DNA of 48,715 bases from an uncultured Lachnospiraceae bacterium (GTDB lineage Bacteria > Bacillota > Clostridia > Lachnospirales > Lachnospiraceae): positions 1-48,715 of the forward strand of contig CANQSN010000009.1 in the NCBI GenBank assembly GCA_947626505.1, given 5' to 3'. A model generated the notes under the pieces. The model saw only the letters and a list, made by a program, of their open reading frames with translations, ran no database searches and was not told where the DNA came from. The position numbers and the translations under genes are program-made. Positions within the stretch are counted from its first letter, which is position 1. Each line of letters begins with the position of its first letter. Shown here piece after piece: positions 36,455 to 44,802 of this stretch.

Positions 36455-36654
36455 ATAGTATAAACATAAAATGACCAACTTTTGCATTAATTGACCAAAT
36501 ATATTATGCAAACATTGAACCATCTGCTTTTCTGCTTTAAAGTTATAAATCGTATTAACAGCTTTTTTCAATATAGATGGCCGCCTTGATATTATCCACA
36601 ATATCTTACATTTCTTCTTATGCCATAGGACATTTATCCAAATTACATCAAAAA

Positions 36655-36682
36655 ATCCGCAGGCTTAAGACAGCCTGCAGAT
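36655..36682 (-). terminator. Rho-independent terminator of the small-protein cluster
   Basis: ATCCGCAGGCT / AGCCTGCAGAT (one mismatch, six-base loop), followed on the minus strand by a run of T. Confidence 0.8.
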
Positions 36683-36737
36683 TCTTAATTATTATACAAC
36701 TATTCAGTTCCTACAATAGTGTCTAATACATATTAAA

Positions 36738-37316
36738 TTATGCGATGGCTGCACCTTCTTGTGCCTCTAAAGAAGCGCTTTCGGATGTACCAATCTCCGG
36801 CGTCTCCAGCGTAAGCTCCCTGTTATCAATCTTAGCATCAATATCTTCCTGCTGATTATTCTGTTTGTCCTCATCTTCCCACAGGGAATCATACTTCTTA
36901 CGGGACTTATGTTGATTAAGCATAGCTGCATTCACAGCCGCCATATACAGCTCGGCATTATATTCCATAAGCTTCTTAGCATCCTTATCGGGAACCTTCG
37001 CTCCGGAAGCAATCCTTCTTGCAATCTCAAGACATTTTAATTCTTCCTCCGCCGCATCCTTCATTGCCTCGCTCTGCTGCTTACTTGATTCAACATTGTG
37101 CAGTCCTGCCTTAAGCATATTAAGCTTTTCCATGAATTCATGCATTGTGTCATATTCTTTATTCACGCCGGATAACTCCAAAGTGACTGCGTCAAGCTCC
37201 TCCTTATCGCCGCCATTTTCCTGTAACTCCTTCTGGCGTTTAGATAAGTCCAGCTTCCTATCCCACAGAGCTTTTGTTCTGGCGGAATAAACCTCGCTTG
37301 CTTCGCCAATCTTCAT
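36738..37316 (-). CDS. Coiled-coil protein of unknown function, flagellum-linked cluster
   Basis: The start is set at ATG 37316, eight bases after AAGGTG. The 192-residue protein is Lys/Glu-rich and predicted largely helical, with heptad-like stretches over residues 15-110 and a conserved-looking middle segment (IARRIASGAKVPDKDAKKLMEYNAELYMAAVNAA). The C-terminal 50 residues are acidic and probably disordered. There is no signal peptide or membrane segment. It is the last gene of a three-gene unit, 45 bases after the preceding gene, and ends in a terminator. I do not recognise a family; the context suggests a flagellum- or export-related protein. Confidence 0.75.
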   Translation of the reverse strand: MKIGEASEVYSARTKALWDRKLDLSKRQKELQENGGDKEELDAVTLELSGVNKEYDTMHEFMEKLNMLKAGLHNVESSKQQSEAMKDAAEEELKCLEIARRIASGAKVPDKDAKKLMEYNAELYMAAVNAAMLNQHKSRKKYDSLWEDEDKQNNQQEDIDAKIDNRELTLETPEIGTSESASLEAQEGAAIA

Positions 37317-37361
37317 ACTGCAATCACCTTCCTCCACGCATATACATAAAAAGCGATTACA

Positions 37362-38000
37362 TTATGCATCTTTAGCAATGTCTTCCTTAGATGCATAATA
37401 ATTTTCAAACATCTTATTGGCCTCATCCATTGTATCATGGCTGATACTTGGAAGTTCCTTTCCCCAAGCCTTTGTTGCCAGCTTAAAGCCCTTTTCCATA
37501 GCTTTCTGCATTTCCTTCATCTTATCTACATCATCACCTGCCAGCGCGCTTGCAAAGTCAAACAATCTCTGAGCTGTCTGCTTTACACCCCAGTATCCAT
37601 CCTCGGAAATGTCTTTCTTTGCCTGAGCCGCTGTTGCAGCATCCACTGTATAATTACCGCTGGCAATAAACTTCCACATTGCATCCTTATCGCCATTTGC
37701 AATGCCATAAGTACTTGCCTGCTTGCCCATCATATCCTTAACAATATTGATTAAACTCTGGGCTCTCTGCTGCTGGTCTGCCTTCAACTGTTCAACTAAT
37801 GCCTTGCGGTCTGCCGCGCTCATCTTATTAACAGAATATGTTGCCTTCTTAGCAGTATTCCCAGACTTCTCATAAACCGCTGCCTCTTCTGTATTACTCT
37901 CTGCCGCCTTAGAATCTGCATTTACCTTTGCTGCTGCTTCTACATTTGAATTATTATATACACTGCTTGCTACAGTGCTTGATACTGAATCTACACCCAT
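37362..38000 (-). CDS. Unknown Ala/Ser/Lys-rich protein, possibly DUF5610-like
   Basis: The 212-residue protein has a Ser/Val/Ala/Asn-rich N-terminus (MGVDSVSSTVASSVYNNSNVE) that looks like the unstructured start of flagellar axial proteins, followed by helical regions. The segment RLFDFASALAGDDVDKMKEMQ, then KGFKLATKAWGKELPSISHDTMDEA, resembles the DUF5610 pattern found in some proteins from flagellated bacteria; I hold this loosely. There is no signal peptide and no cysteine. AAAGGAG precedes the ATG, and the gene lies 27 bases after the FliD-like gene and 45 bases before the next, so all three are one unit. Confidence 0.7.
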   Translation of the reverse strand: MGVDSVSSTVASSVYNNSNVEAAAKVNADSKAAESNTEEAAVYEKSGNTAKKATYSVNKMSAADRKALVEQLKADQQQRAQSLINIVKDMMGKQASTYGIANGDKDAMWKFIASGNYTVDAATAAQAKKDISEDGYWGVKQTAQRLFDFASALAGDDVDKMKEMQKAMEKGFKLATKAWGKELPSISHDTMDEANKMFENYYASKEDIAKDA

Positions 38001-38027
38001 GTCAATTCTCCTTTCTAAAATACCCTT

Positions 38028-38753
38028 CTATACTTCTTCGTCTACTTTTCCGGATACTAGCTTAGCTAATGTTTCAGAATATGCAGCATCTTTGGTATAA
38101 ATTGCATCCGAATTAGAAACTGCGTTATTAATAGCACTTGCCTTCTGCATTACCTTGTCTGCAAATGAATTCTTGCCAACGAATAATGTCTTAAGGTCGG
38201 CCATATTAGCCTTCTTCAGCTTTTCCTCATCCACTGATAACTTGTTATCTTCATCAATAGTAATACCTACATCTTCTAAAAGGTTCTCAATGCTCTTTGC
38301 CGACTGCGTCATATACACAGTATTGCGCAGTACCTTCTTATTATCGGATTCTACTGACTCATCCAAGGTATCGTTATATGCATCCACAAAAGACTTTACC
38401 GCCTTGGTAATCTTCTCCCAGTCATAATCTTCATATTCTGTTGTTTCACCAGTCTTCTCATCCTTCTTAGTGAGAGTTTTCTTTTCCCACAAAGACTTAT
38501 CCATAAGAGCGCTTGCAGTCTTTTTCAAAGTATCTACCTGGCTCTTAATCTTGACATTAGTCTGCTTCGTTTCCTCCGCCGCTTCCGCCTTACTCTGTTC
38601 ATCATCATTCTTGTAATAAGCCTTCATAAGCTTTCTGTACGTACCATTCTTAATGGTACTCCAGTCTGCTAACGAATATGAATTATTCGTATTGTTGGTA
38701 GTACCGAAAAATGATGAATAATCAGGTAAGTTAAATCCATTAATGTCTGCCAT
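38028..38753 (-). CDS. FliD-like small protein (partial hook-cap domain)
   Basis: The start is placed at ATG 38753, seven bases after AAGGAGG. The 241-residue protein lacks a signal peptide and cysteine. Residues about 120-225 resemble the conserved C-terminal part of FliD: VKSFVDAYNDTLDESV, then VGITIDEDNKLSVDEEKLKKANMADLKTLFVGKNSFADKVMQKASAINN. In FliD that region follows a long D2-D3 head, which is absent here; the N-terminal 110 residues are polar and charged. It may be a shortened cap, scaffold or chaperone substrate of the flagellar export system. A sigma-D-like promoter lies at 38868-38895. It is the first gene of the unit that runs to 36738. Confidence 0.75.
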   Translation of the reverse strand: MADINGFNLPDYSSFFGTTNNTNNSYSLADWSTIKNGTYRKLMKAYYKNDDEQSKAEAAEETKQTNVKIKSQVDTLKKTASALMDKSLWEKKTLTKKDEKTGETTEYEDYDWEKITKAVKSFVDAYNDTLDESVESDNKKVLRNTVYMTQSAKSIENLLEDVGITIDEDNKLSVDEEKLKKANMADLKTLFVGKNSFADKVMQKASAINNAVSNSDAIYTKDAAYSETLAKLVSGKVDEEV

Positions 38754-38867
38754 GTTCATTCCTCCTTGATATTTTTCATAATCCATTATTAATTGGCATC
38801 TATAAAAACAACCCCATGGCCCATTTGCAATCGCCCACTAAGCCATATCTGATTGTCTTCAACTATA

Positions 38868-38895
38868 TTATCGGAAATAAAACATATAAATTCTA
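38868..38895 (-). promoter_or_regulatory. Sigma-D-like promoter of the FliD-like gene unit
   Basis: Minus-strand TAGA (38892-38895), 16-base spacer, TCCGATAA (38868-38875), close to the sigma-28 consensus TAAA-N15-GCCGATAA. Confidence 0.6.
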
Positions 38896-38937
38896 CTAAA
38901 TTGTCATTAAACGACTATTTTTTGCACTGAAATCCTA

Positions 38938-39729
38938 TTATGCAGAATAATCAATATTCCGTCCAATCTTACGTTCAGCCTCTGTCTGCGCCCTGTCGCT
39001 CATGCCGGCCAATACAGAATCCTCAACCTTATGTATCAATTCTTCTACGGAAGATGCAGTTAAAGTTTCTAAATCCTCAGACTCGCTCAAATACTCTTTA
39101 AGCTTACTATCTCTGTCTCGCCGCTTGGCTCTTGACTCCTCAAGCCGCTCCTTCTGCTTCTCCTTTGCCGCCTTTTTAGCTTCTGTCTTCTTGGCCTTAC
39201 GCTTCTCCACTGCCTTCTCAGCCATACGCTCTCTCTGTGCTGCATATGATTTATCTACCACTGCAAAGAAAGATGCAATTCCCTTGTCGTCAACCTGCAT
39301 ACCATAACCCTTTACATTGGCTCCGGTAGCGCTTAAACTGTTCTTAAGACGTTCCATATCGCTTGCCGCATTGTTTATAATGCTCTCATAATGCTTGCGA
39401 TAATCCTCGTCAACCGCCATTCTCTCAAGCTTATCCTCATCAATAAGCACAACCATCTTCATGGGATTAGCATATATTCCTGCCTGAGCCTTTGCCATCT
39501 CCTTTTGGTCTTCACTAACCAAAATAAACTCCTTATCCGGATGCTTTTTCCTAAGCTCATCATAATACTTTGCCGCTTTGTCAGTCAATTTGGGATTGCC
39601 GATTGTCTTGCCATGAACCTTAGACTTCTTAGCTTCATCAGACTGCCTTGTCTTATCCGCTTCAGCGGCTTCAATTGGTCTTGCCTGATTTGCGGCTATA
39701 TATGCCGCAACATTAGAAATGCCACTCAT
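38938..39729 (-). CDS. DUF6033-like charged protein, flagellum-linked cluster
   Basis: The start is placed at ATG 39729, which has AAGGAGG at proper spacing; the ATG six bases upstream is too close to it. The 263-residue protein begins MSGISNVAAYIAANQARPIEA and contains KLTDKAAKYYDELRKKHPDKEFILVSEDQKEMAK and MKMVVLIDEDKLERMAVDE, which I associate with the Lachnospiraceae family DUF6033. Residues about 165-215 are an extremely Lys/Glu/Arg/Ala-rich helix, probably a long single helix or coiled coil. There is no signal peptide or cysteine. Two promoters precede it: a sigma-D-like one and a sigma-A one carrying a BlaI-type operator. Confidence 0.75.
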   Translation of the reverse strand: MSGISNVAAYIAANQARPIEAAEADKTRQSDEAKKSKVHGKTIGNPKLTDKAAKYYDELRKKHPDKEFILVSEDQKEMAKAQAGIYANPMKMVVLIDEDKLERMAVDEDYRKHYESIINNAASDMERLKNSLSATGANVKGYGMQVDDKGIASFFAVVDKSYAAQRERMAEKAVEKRKAKKTEAKKAAKEKQKERLEESRAKRRDRDSKLKEYLSESEDLETLTASSVEELIHKVEDSVLAGMSDRAQTEAERKIGRNIDYSA

Positions 39730-39797
39730 ACTCATTACCTCCTTGTTTCGCGAGTTCCTAAGCTGAATTCCTTTTCAGCCATTACACCTTACTCTGT

Positions 39798-39824
39798 ATA
39801 TCGGACAACGCGCTCCCAATGTTA
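39798..39824 (-). promoter_or_regulatory. Sigma-D-like promoter of the DUF6033-like gene
   Basis: Minus-strand TAAC (39821-39824), 15-base spacer, TCCGATAT (39798-39805), a good match to the sigma-28/sigma-D pattern of flagellar late genes. Confidence 0.65.
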
Positions 39825-39869
39825 AGAGCTATCAGTAAATTATTGAAATTTTTTCTAAGGCTATGGCTT

Positions 39870-39898
39870 ATTATACCAAAAACATTTACAAATGTAAA
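39870..39898 (-). promoter_or_regulatory. Sigma-A promoter upstream of the DUF6033-like gene
   Basis: Minus-strand TTTACA (39893-39898), 17-base spacer, perfect TATAAT (39870-39875), reading toward the DUF6033-like gene and lying upstream of its sigma-D-like promoter. Confidence 0.65.
39885..39898. promoter_or_regulatory. BlaI/MecI/CopY-type operator overlapping the -35
   Basis: TTTACA-AA-TGTAAA, containing the exact TACA-N2-TGTA core known for BlaI/MecI/CopY-family repressors. It overlaps the -35 of the promoter at 39870-39898 and lies 50 bases past the end of the BlaR1-like gene. The adjacent BlaI-type repressor is the natural candidate. Confidence 0.6.
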
Positions 39899-39947
39899 CA
39901 CAATTAAAAAATTACTTTCTCCTATAGCTCTGACTTATCTGCTTAAG

Positions 39948-41237
39948 TTATATAAGCTTAAGTAAAAATATCATAATATCATTTCCAAGTGTGTCTGCTC
40001 TAAGGTAGAAAACATCGCTAAAATCCTCTGTATTTACCATTGCAGCTTCGCCGCCACCGCCAACTCCGGGAATCTTCATAATATTGTCATACGCCATATA
40101 CACATGCTGCCCTTCAATACCGTAATCATCTAATATTTTCCGGAATGCATTTTCATTAATTAAAACCTTTCCATCCTTCACAGTCACCGCCTGTTTCATT
40201 TCTCTCTTAGAAATATCCTGATACTTAAGGCTGCCATCATACAATGATACGTCTCTAATAACGGTATACCTCGGATATGAACATAATAACACAGACGCTA
40301 TTGCCAATATAAGTCCCAGCATTACCGCCGCTGATTGCCTGCGCATAATATTTACGCCATACCGCCTGCATGAACCTATATGAATTATTCTTTTCTTAAG
40401 TACCGAAAAATCAGACTTTCTAAAAAAGCCCGCAACGCCTGATTTTGTTCCTCCTGAGAGGAAATGCGCCATGTTAAGCAGCGCTGTACTGTATATCTCC
40501 CTTTTCGTACCTGTATAGCAAATAACCTTCTCATCACAGCAAAGCTCCATATCCTCCCTGTACATGCGCTCGCATATGTAAATTAGAGGATTGCACCACC
40601 AGTATATCCTAAGCAGTGAAAATGCATTTAACCATAATATATGTCCGGAACGTATATGTATAAGCTCGTGCGCCAATACAACGCTCCGCTCCCTTTTTCC
40701 CCATTCTGTAAATACCTTTTCGGGCAATACAATATAAGGCCTTATAACTCCACCGGAAAACGGACTTTTATCTTCTTCGGTGATATACACTGCAACCCTT
40801 TTCATATAATTACGGGATACAGGAAAAATATCCGACTCGCACAATTTTGAAATAATATCTAAAAGCTCTCCTTTATCCTGCCATTCATAAAGATTCTTAC
40901 GCTCATGTTTCCATTTAAAAATTCCAATCATAAAATGCAAAAACAAAATAAACGCCACAGTAAAATAAATTGTGCCATTAACAGCATTTACATTGCCTAA
41001 AATTAACTGATTTGCCCATACCATACATTTTGTATAAAACAGCTTGCTCATTCCGGTAAATGCTACGGGCAGCATCAAAAGAACTGCAGCGTAATTTATC
41101 GCCGCATTCCGTTTTTTGTTACAACATCTGATTATCAGAATTATCATAAATACCGGAACCGACAGTACCATAGTATTACAGCATTTTATAAAACCATAGC
41201 ACATAATAAATCCCATAAACTCTATTGTTGTTTTCAT
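39948..41237 (-). CDS. BlaR1/MecR1-like membrane metalloprotease (M56 family)
   Basis: The 429-residue protein has N-terminal membrane helices, a cytoplasmic M56 peptidase segment and another helix near residue 310. The zinc motif is HELIH (in VVLAHELIHIRSGH) with the downstream ligand Glu in MELCCDEKVI. The region after the last main helix is only about 110 residues and is not a penicillin-binding domain, so beta-lactams are not the expected signal. Family members cleave their partner repressor or trigger its loss. The gene starts eight bases after the BlaI-type gene. The sensed signal may be envelope stress or another ligand. Confidence 0.9.
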   Translation of the reverse strand: MKTTIEFMGFIMCYGFIKCCNTMVLSVPVFMIILIIRCCNKKRNAAINYAAVLLMLPVAFTGMSKLFYTKCMVWANQLILGNVNAVNGTIYFTVAFILFLHFMIGIFKWKHERKNLYEWQDKGELLDIISKLCESDIFPVSRNYMKRVAVYITEEDKSPFSGGVIRPYIVLPEKVFTEWGKRERSVVLAHELIHIRSGHILWLNAFSLLRIYWWCNPLIYICERMYREDMELCCDEKVICYTGTKREIYSTALLNMAHFLSGGTKSGVAGFFRKSDFSVLKKRIIHIGSCRRYGVNIMRRQSAAVMLGLILAIASVLLCSYPRYTVIRDVSLYDGSLKYQDISKREMKQAVTVKDGKVLINENAFRKILDDYGIEGQHVYMAYDNIMKIPGVGGGGEAAMVNTEDFSDVFYLRADTLGNDIMIFLLKLI

Positions 41238-41245
41238 ACTATCAC

Positions 41246-41680
41246 TTATTCCTGCGCATCTTTAGCGCAGGCGCCTTCTCCTTTTTCGGAAATTTTTGAA
41301 GCTTTAAGGCTTAAAAGCAGCCTGTCAAGTTCATTTAACTCCTCTGCCGACAACTTTGCCGACTGTAAAAAGCTCGCAACTGCCAGCGATGCTTTACCTC
41401 CAAAATAATTTTTTACAAACCTGTCGCTCTTAATCTCCAAGCACTCTTCTCTGGTCTTTAAAGCATTATAATGATATATTCTGGAATCGTATTCATCCAC
41501 CTGATAGCCAAGCATTCCTTTAGCTACAAGCCGGTTAATCATTACCCTAACCGTCTTCTGGCTCACATCAAGAACGTCCTTAAGCTCGTTTATAATTTCT
41601 GCAGCGGTCATAGAACCATGACTGTTCCAGACTACCTCCATAATTTGCCACTCGTTTTCGCTAGGCGTTATCTCTATCAT
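41246..41680 (-). CDS. BlaI/MecI-type transcriptional repressor
   Basis: I choose ATG 41680, five bases after GGAGG; another ATG at 41692 also has a ribosome site (AGAGGAG) and cannot be excluded. The 144-residue product has the Penicillinase_R winged helix: ITPSENEWQIMEVVWNSHGSMTAAEIINELKD, then SQKTVRVMINRLVAKGMLGY, and a C-terminal dimerisation helix region. Such repressors bind TACA-N2-TGTA sites as dimers and are inactivated by their M56 partner, here encoded next. The only such site I found near this locus is at 39885-39898. It follows the hybrid kinase by about 75 bases. Confidence 0.92.
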   Translation of the reverse strand: MIEITPSENEWQIMEVVWNSHGSMTAAEIINELKDVLDVSQKTVRVMINRLVAKGMLGYQVDEYDSRIYHYNALKTREECLEIKSDRFVKNYFGGKASLAVASFLQSAKLSAEELNELDRLLLSLKASKISEKGEGACAKDAQE

Positions 41681-41743
41681 ATTTGCCTCCATAATCAAAT
41701 CTCCTCTGTCATACCGGCATTATCGTTCCACGCTAATGCTGCC

Positions 41744-41758
41744 GCTTATGACATAAGC
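41744..41758. promoter_or_regulatory. Palindrome between the hybrid kinase and the BlaI-type gene
   Basis: GCTTATG-A-CATAAGC, a perfect 7-base inverted repeat with one central base, overlapping the kinase stop codon and 63 bases before the repressor start. It differs from the TACA-N2-TGTA pattern. A possible operator. Confidence 0.35.
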
Positions 41759-43872
41759 TATACCTCTACCCACTTATTTAAAATTCCCATCAACCGGCTG
41801 AAATCAAGCGGTTTTGCTATATGCTGGTTCATTCCTGACGCCTTGGCGGCGCGAACGTCATCAGTAAATGCATTTGCAGTCATTGCAATAATCGGAACGC
41901 TCTTTGTATAACTTCTTGGCAGCGCCCTAATTGCTATGGTAGAATCATAACCGTTCATAACCGGCATCTGAATATCCATAAATACAATATCATAATATCC
42001 ATCCTCCACTGTCGACATGATATCCAGAGCCTCCTTACCATCCTTGGCATAATCTACGCTAATTCCCGCCATACCGAGAATTTCTCCGGCAATTTCAGCG
42101 TTCAAATCATTGTCCTCCACTAACAATGCCCGCTTTCCATTAAAATCATCCTTTACAATGTCGGACAGTGAGACTGCGGATTCGTCTGCACTGCCGCGTC
42201 CCAGCAGTTCATTAAACAAATATGCCATACGGGATTTAAAGAGCGGCTTTGATATAAATGCATTTGCTCCGGCAGCTCTTGCCTCCAGCTCAATATCAGA
42301 CCAGTCATAGGCCGAGATAATAATAATCGGCACTTCATTCCCAATCCTCTTACGAATCTCCTTTGTAGTCTTAATACCATCCATTACCGGCATTTTCCAG
42401 TCAACAATAACCGCAAAAAAGTCATCGCCTTTTTCATGGTGTGAAACTACCAAATCAACTGCCTCCTGTCCGGACAAAACCCATTCTCCCTTCATGCCAA
42501 GCTCGTCAAGAACGCCGCATGTAGCTTCGCACGAAATCTGATCATCATCCGCCACAAGTATAGGCAAATCAACTAAATCCTCATAGGATATATGCTCGCC
42601 CTTATCCTGCAATTTTAATACGACGGTGACAGTAATCTTTGTTCCCTTATTAAGCTCGCTCTCCACCTGAATATTTCCATTCATCATCTGGACTACGCTG
42701 TGTGTAATCGCCATTCCAAGTCCCGTTCCCTGAATCTTTTCAACACGCTCGTCAGCCGCTCTTGCAAATGGCGAAAACAGATTTTGTATAAAATCCCTGC
42801 TCATGCCAATTCCGTTATCCTCAAAAACAAACTCATAGCATCCAACCTTTGGCTTATTTGTTACTTTCTCCGTAATATAAAGACTTATCTTTCCGCCATC
42901 CGGAGTATACTTGATTGCGTTGCCCATAATATTCATAAACGCCTGCTGAAGCCTCTGGCTGTCCCCAATAACCTCTTCGTGCTCAATATCCTTTATAAAT
43001 ACAGACAATTCATGGTTCCTCTCTTTTACCTGCGGCTTTATCATAGCAAGCAGATTATCAATCAATTGAGGAAGGCTGAATTCTTCTTCATTCAAATCAA
43101 TCTTTCCCGATTCAATCTTGCTCATATCAAGCACTTCATTAATTAATCCCAGCAAATGCTTGCTTGATATATTAATCTTATTTAAGCAGTCAGCCACCCT
43201 CTCCTTATCGTCCAAATGGGTTCCAGCAATGGCAGTCATACCAATAATTGCATTCATAGGAGTACGGATATCATGGCTCATGCTTGCAAGAAAACTTGAC
43301 TTGGCGGCATTGGCGCGATTCGCTGCCTCATATGCTATCTTTAATGCTTCCTGCTGCATAAGCTCCTGTTTTTTTTCTTCATCAATATGCTGCGACACCA
43401 GCATAACCCTCTCCACACGTCCCAACTCATCCCTGCTTGCTGCAATATAGCTGACGCGCACCCATCCTGACTTGCTGCTTATACATTCATGGTTTAAAAC
43501 CTGCGTATCCTTCATCCTTTCAGGCAGCGTTTTCAAATCCATAAATTCACGCATCTCATCCCTATGGCTTTCATCAACTACGTTATCTATCCATAATCTT
43601 ATAGACTCCTCCGCTACGCTATTCTGGAAAAAATACTCCTTCAAATATTCAACAGTGGATACTACGCTTATCAGACCGCTCCTCAAGTCAATAAGGTAGT
43701 TTACATAATAAATATTGTTTATTGCGCCAATAATTGTCGTCTTTTCCTTTTCTGATTTTAATGCCGAAATCAGCTCGTCGTTCTTTCTGTTCTGGCATTC
43801 AATCTCCTTAGCAAGCATTTCATTACTATTTCTAAGTTCTTTTATTTCTTTAGTTTTGTTTATGTCTTCCAT
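41758..43872 (-). CDS. Soluble hybrid histidine kinase with two receiver domains
   Basis: The 704-residue protein has no membrane segment. An N-terminal coiled coil (about 5-45) leads into a PAS-like sensor (about 50-165). HisKA has MSHDIRTPMN with His200; the ATPase domain has the N box MNIMGNAIKY (313-322) and DNGIGM (352-357). Two receivers follow: the first (436-558) with Asp491 in IVDWKMPVMDG, the second (580-702) with Asp633 in FMDIQMPVMNG. There is no HPt domain, so a separate phosphotransfer protein would be needed for relay. AGAGGGTATC is near the ATG. The gene follows the glycosylase gene by 36 bases. The signal is cytoplasmic and unknown. Confidence 0.92.
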   Translation of the reverse strand: MEDINKTKEIKELRNSNEMLAKEIECQNRKNDELISALKSEKEKTTIIGAINNIYYVNYLIDLRSGLISVVSTVEYLKEYFFQNSVAEESIRLWIDNVVDESHRDEMREFMDLKTLPERMKDTQVLNHECISSKSGWVRVSYIAASRDELGRVERVMLVSQHIDEEKKQELMQQEALKIAYEAANRANAAKSSFLASMSHDIRTPMNAIIGMTAIAGTHLDDKERVADCLNKINISSKHLLGLINEVLDMSKIESGKIDLNEEEFSLPQLIDNLLAMIKPQVKERNHELSVFIKDIEHEEVIGDSQRLQQAFMNIMGNAIKYTPDGGKISLYITEKVTNKPKVGCYEFVFEDNGIGMSRDFIQNLFSPFARAADERVEKIQGTGLGMAITHSVVQMMNGNIQVESELNKGTKITVTVVLKLQDKGEHISYEDLVDLPILVADDDQISCEATCGVLDELGMKGEWVLSGQEAVDLVVSHHEKGDDFFAVIVDWKMPVMDGIKTTKEIRKRIGNEVPIIIISAYDWSDIELEARAAGANAFISKPLFKSRMAYLFNELLGRGSADESAVSLSDIVKDDFNGKRALLVEDNDLNAEIAGEILGMAGISVDYAKDGKEALDIMSTVEDGYYDIVFMDIQMPVMNGYDSTIAIRALPRSYTKSVPIIAMTANAFTDDVRAAKASGMNQHIAKPLDFSRLMGILNKWVEV

Positions 43873-43908
43873 AGAGATACCCTCTTTTCTTCATAAGAAT
43901 AATTTATA

Positions 43909-44766
43909 CTAAAAATCAACAGCGCCCTTTATATCTTCCTCCTGCTTCGGCATATGCTTTTGATAATAAAATATATATTGCTGTATAATTCCCGCGTCCT
44001 CTCCATATCTTGGGAAAGGATTAACACCATTAAACTCTTCATTAATTGCCCGTTCTATCCACACATCTACAGGCGCCCTATGCGTTCTGCCATATCCAAA
44101 AAGCAATATGCAATTGGCTACCTTTTTGCCAACGCCGCGAACGGTAAGCAGCGCATCAAAAAGCTCATCATCATTAAAATCAGCTATCCTCAATAAATCA
44201 AGCTCACCTGAAAATACCTTTGCCGCCGCATCCATAACATAATCCGTCCTGTATCCAAGACCGCACATGGCAAGCTCCTCCTTTGATGCATTATAAAGAG
44301 CTTCGGCAGTCGGAAACAAATAGAGTGTTTCAAATTCTGTTACAACCTGCTTTCCAAATCTTAGGCATAATTGCTCGACTGCCTTTGAAATCGCAGGAAT
44401 ACTTTTTCTCTGTGAAATAATAAATGTAACAAGCATCTCCCATGCATCCTGATTGAGAATGCGAAGTCCCCTCCCGCATTCAACAGACTTAACAACAAAT
44501 TCTGTCTCCTCGCCCATTCTGCCGCGCAGTTTTGCGTAATTTCTGGAAATGTCAAAATACGAAGCCCATATCTCCTCCCATATGTCTTCATCACAGCTAA
44601 TAAAATATTTATTTTCATTTTCTCTTTTAATATATAAAATCCGGTCCTGCGTAATAAATCTGTACATTCCATCATCAAACCTGCGCGCGCGGAAACACTG
44701 CCCGCAATCTGCTATTTTGTCTAAATCAAAATCGTCCTCTATGTATACCGTTGTTTTCATTTGCAT
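43909..44766 (-). CDS. ogg: 8-oxoguanine DNA glycosylase (OGG1-type HhH-GPD)
   Basis: The start chosen is ATG 44766, nine bases after GGAAGG. The 285-residue protein has the OGG1-type N-terminal domain (DKIADCGQCFRARRF) and an HhH-GPD catalytic domain. The helix-hairpin-helix reads VRGVGKKVANCILLFGYG; its second Lys aligns with the OGG1 Schiff-base lysine. The catalytic Asp lies in APVDVWIER. It removes 8-oxoguanine opposite cytosine and probably nicks the abasic site. It lies 36 bases upstream of the hybrid kinase and 37 bases after the orphan gene, so the cluster may share transcripts. Confidence 0.93.
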   Translation of the reverse strand: MQMKTTVYIEDDFDLDKIADCGQCFRARRFDDGMYRFITQDRILYIKRENENKYFISCDEDIWEEIWASYFDISRNYAKLRGRMGEETEFVVKSVECGRGLRILNQDAWEMLVTFIISQRKSIPAISKAVEQLCLRFGKQVVTEFETLYLFPTAEALYNASKEELAMCGLGYRTDYVMDAAAKVFSGELDLLRIADFNDDELFDALLTVRGVGKKVANCILLFGYGRTHRAPVDVWIERAINEEFNGVNPFPRYGEDAGIIQQYIFYYQKHMPKQEEDIKGAVDF

Positions 44767-44802
44767 TACCACGTTCCTTCCTAATCATATAAAACAGGGA
44801 GG

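Larger units (their letters stand above)
36382..36737. other. 356-base intergenic region upstream of the LytTR gene
   Basis: The region is AT-rich. It holds the LytTR ribosome site and a sigma-D-like promoter candidate on the left and the terminator of the four-gene cluster on the right (36655-36682). I see no further coding frame with a ribosome site in the middle. Confidence 0.7.

Noticed and set aside
39925..39960. CTTAAG repeats at the end of the BlaR1-like gene as a terminator
   Set aside because: The hexamer is self-complementary, so the inverted repeat is trivial; pairing is short and AT-only, and no T tract follows in the right place.
41471..41911. 146-codon plus-strand frame spanning the kinase end and the blaI-type gene
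   Set aside because: It crosses two well-supported minus-strand genes and lacks a ribosome site.
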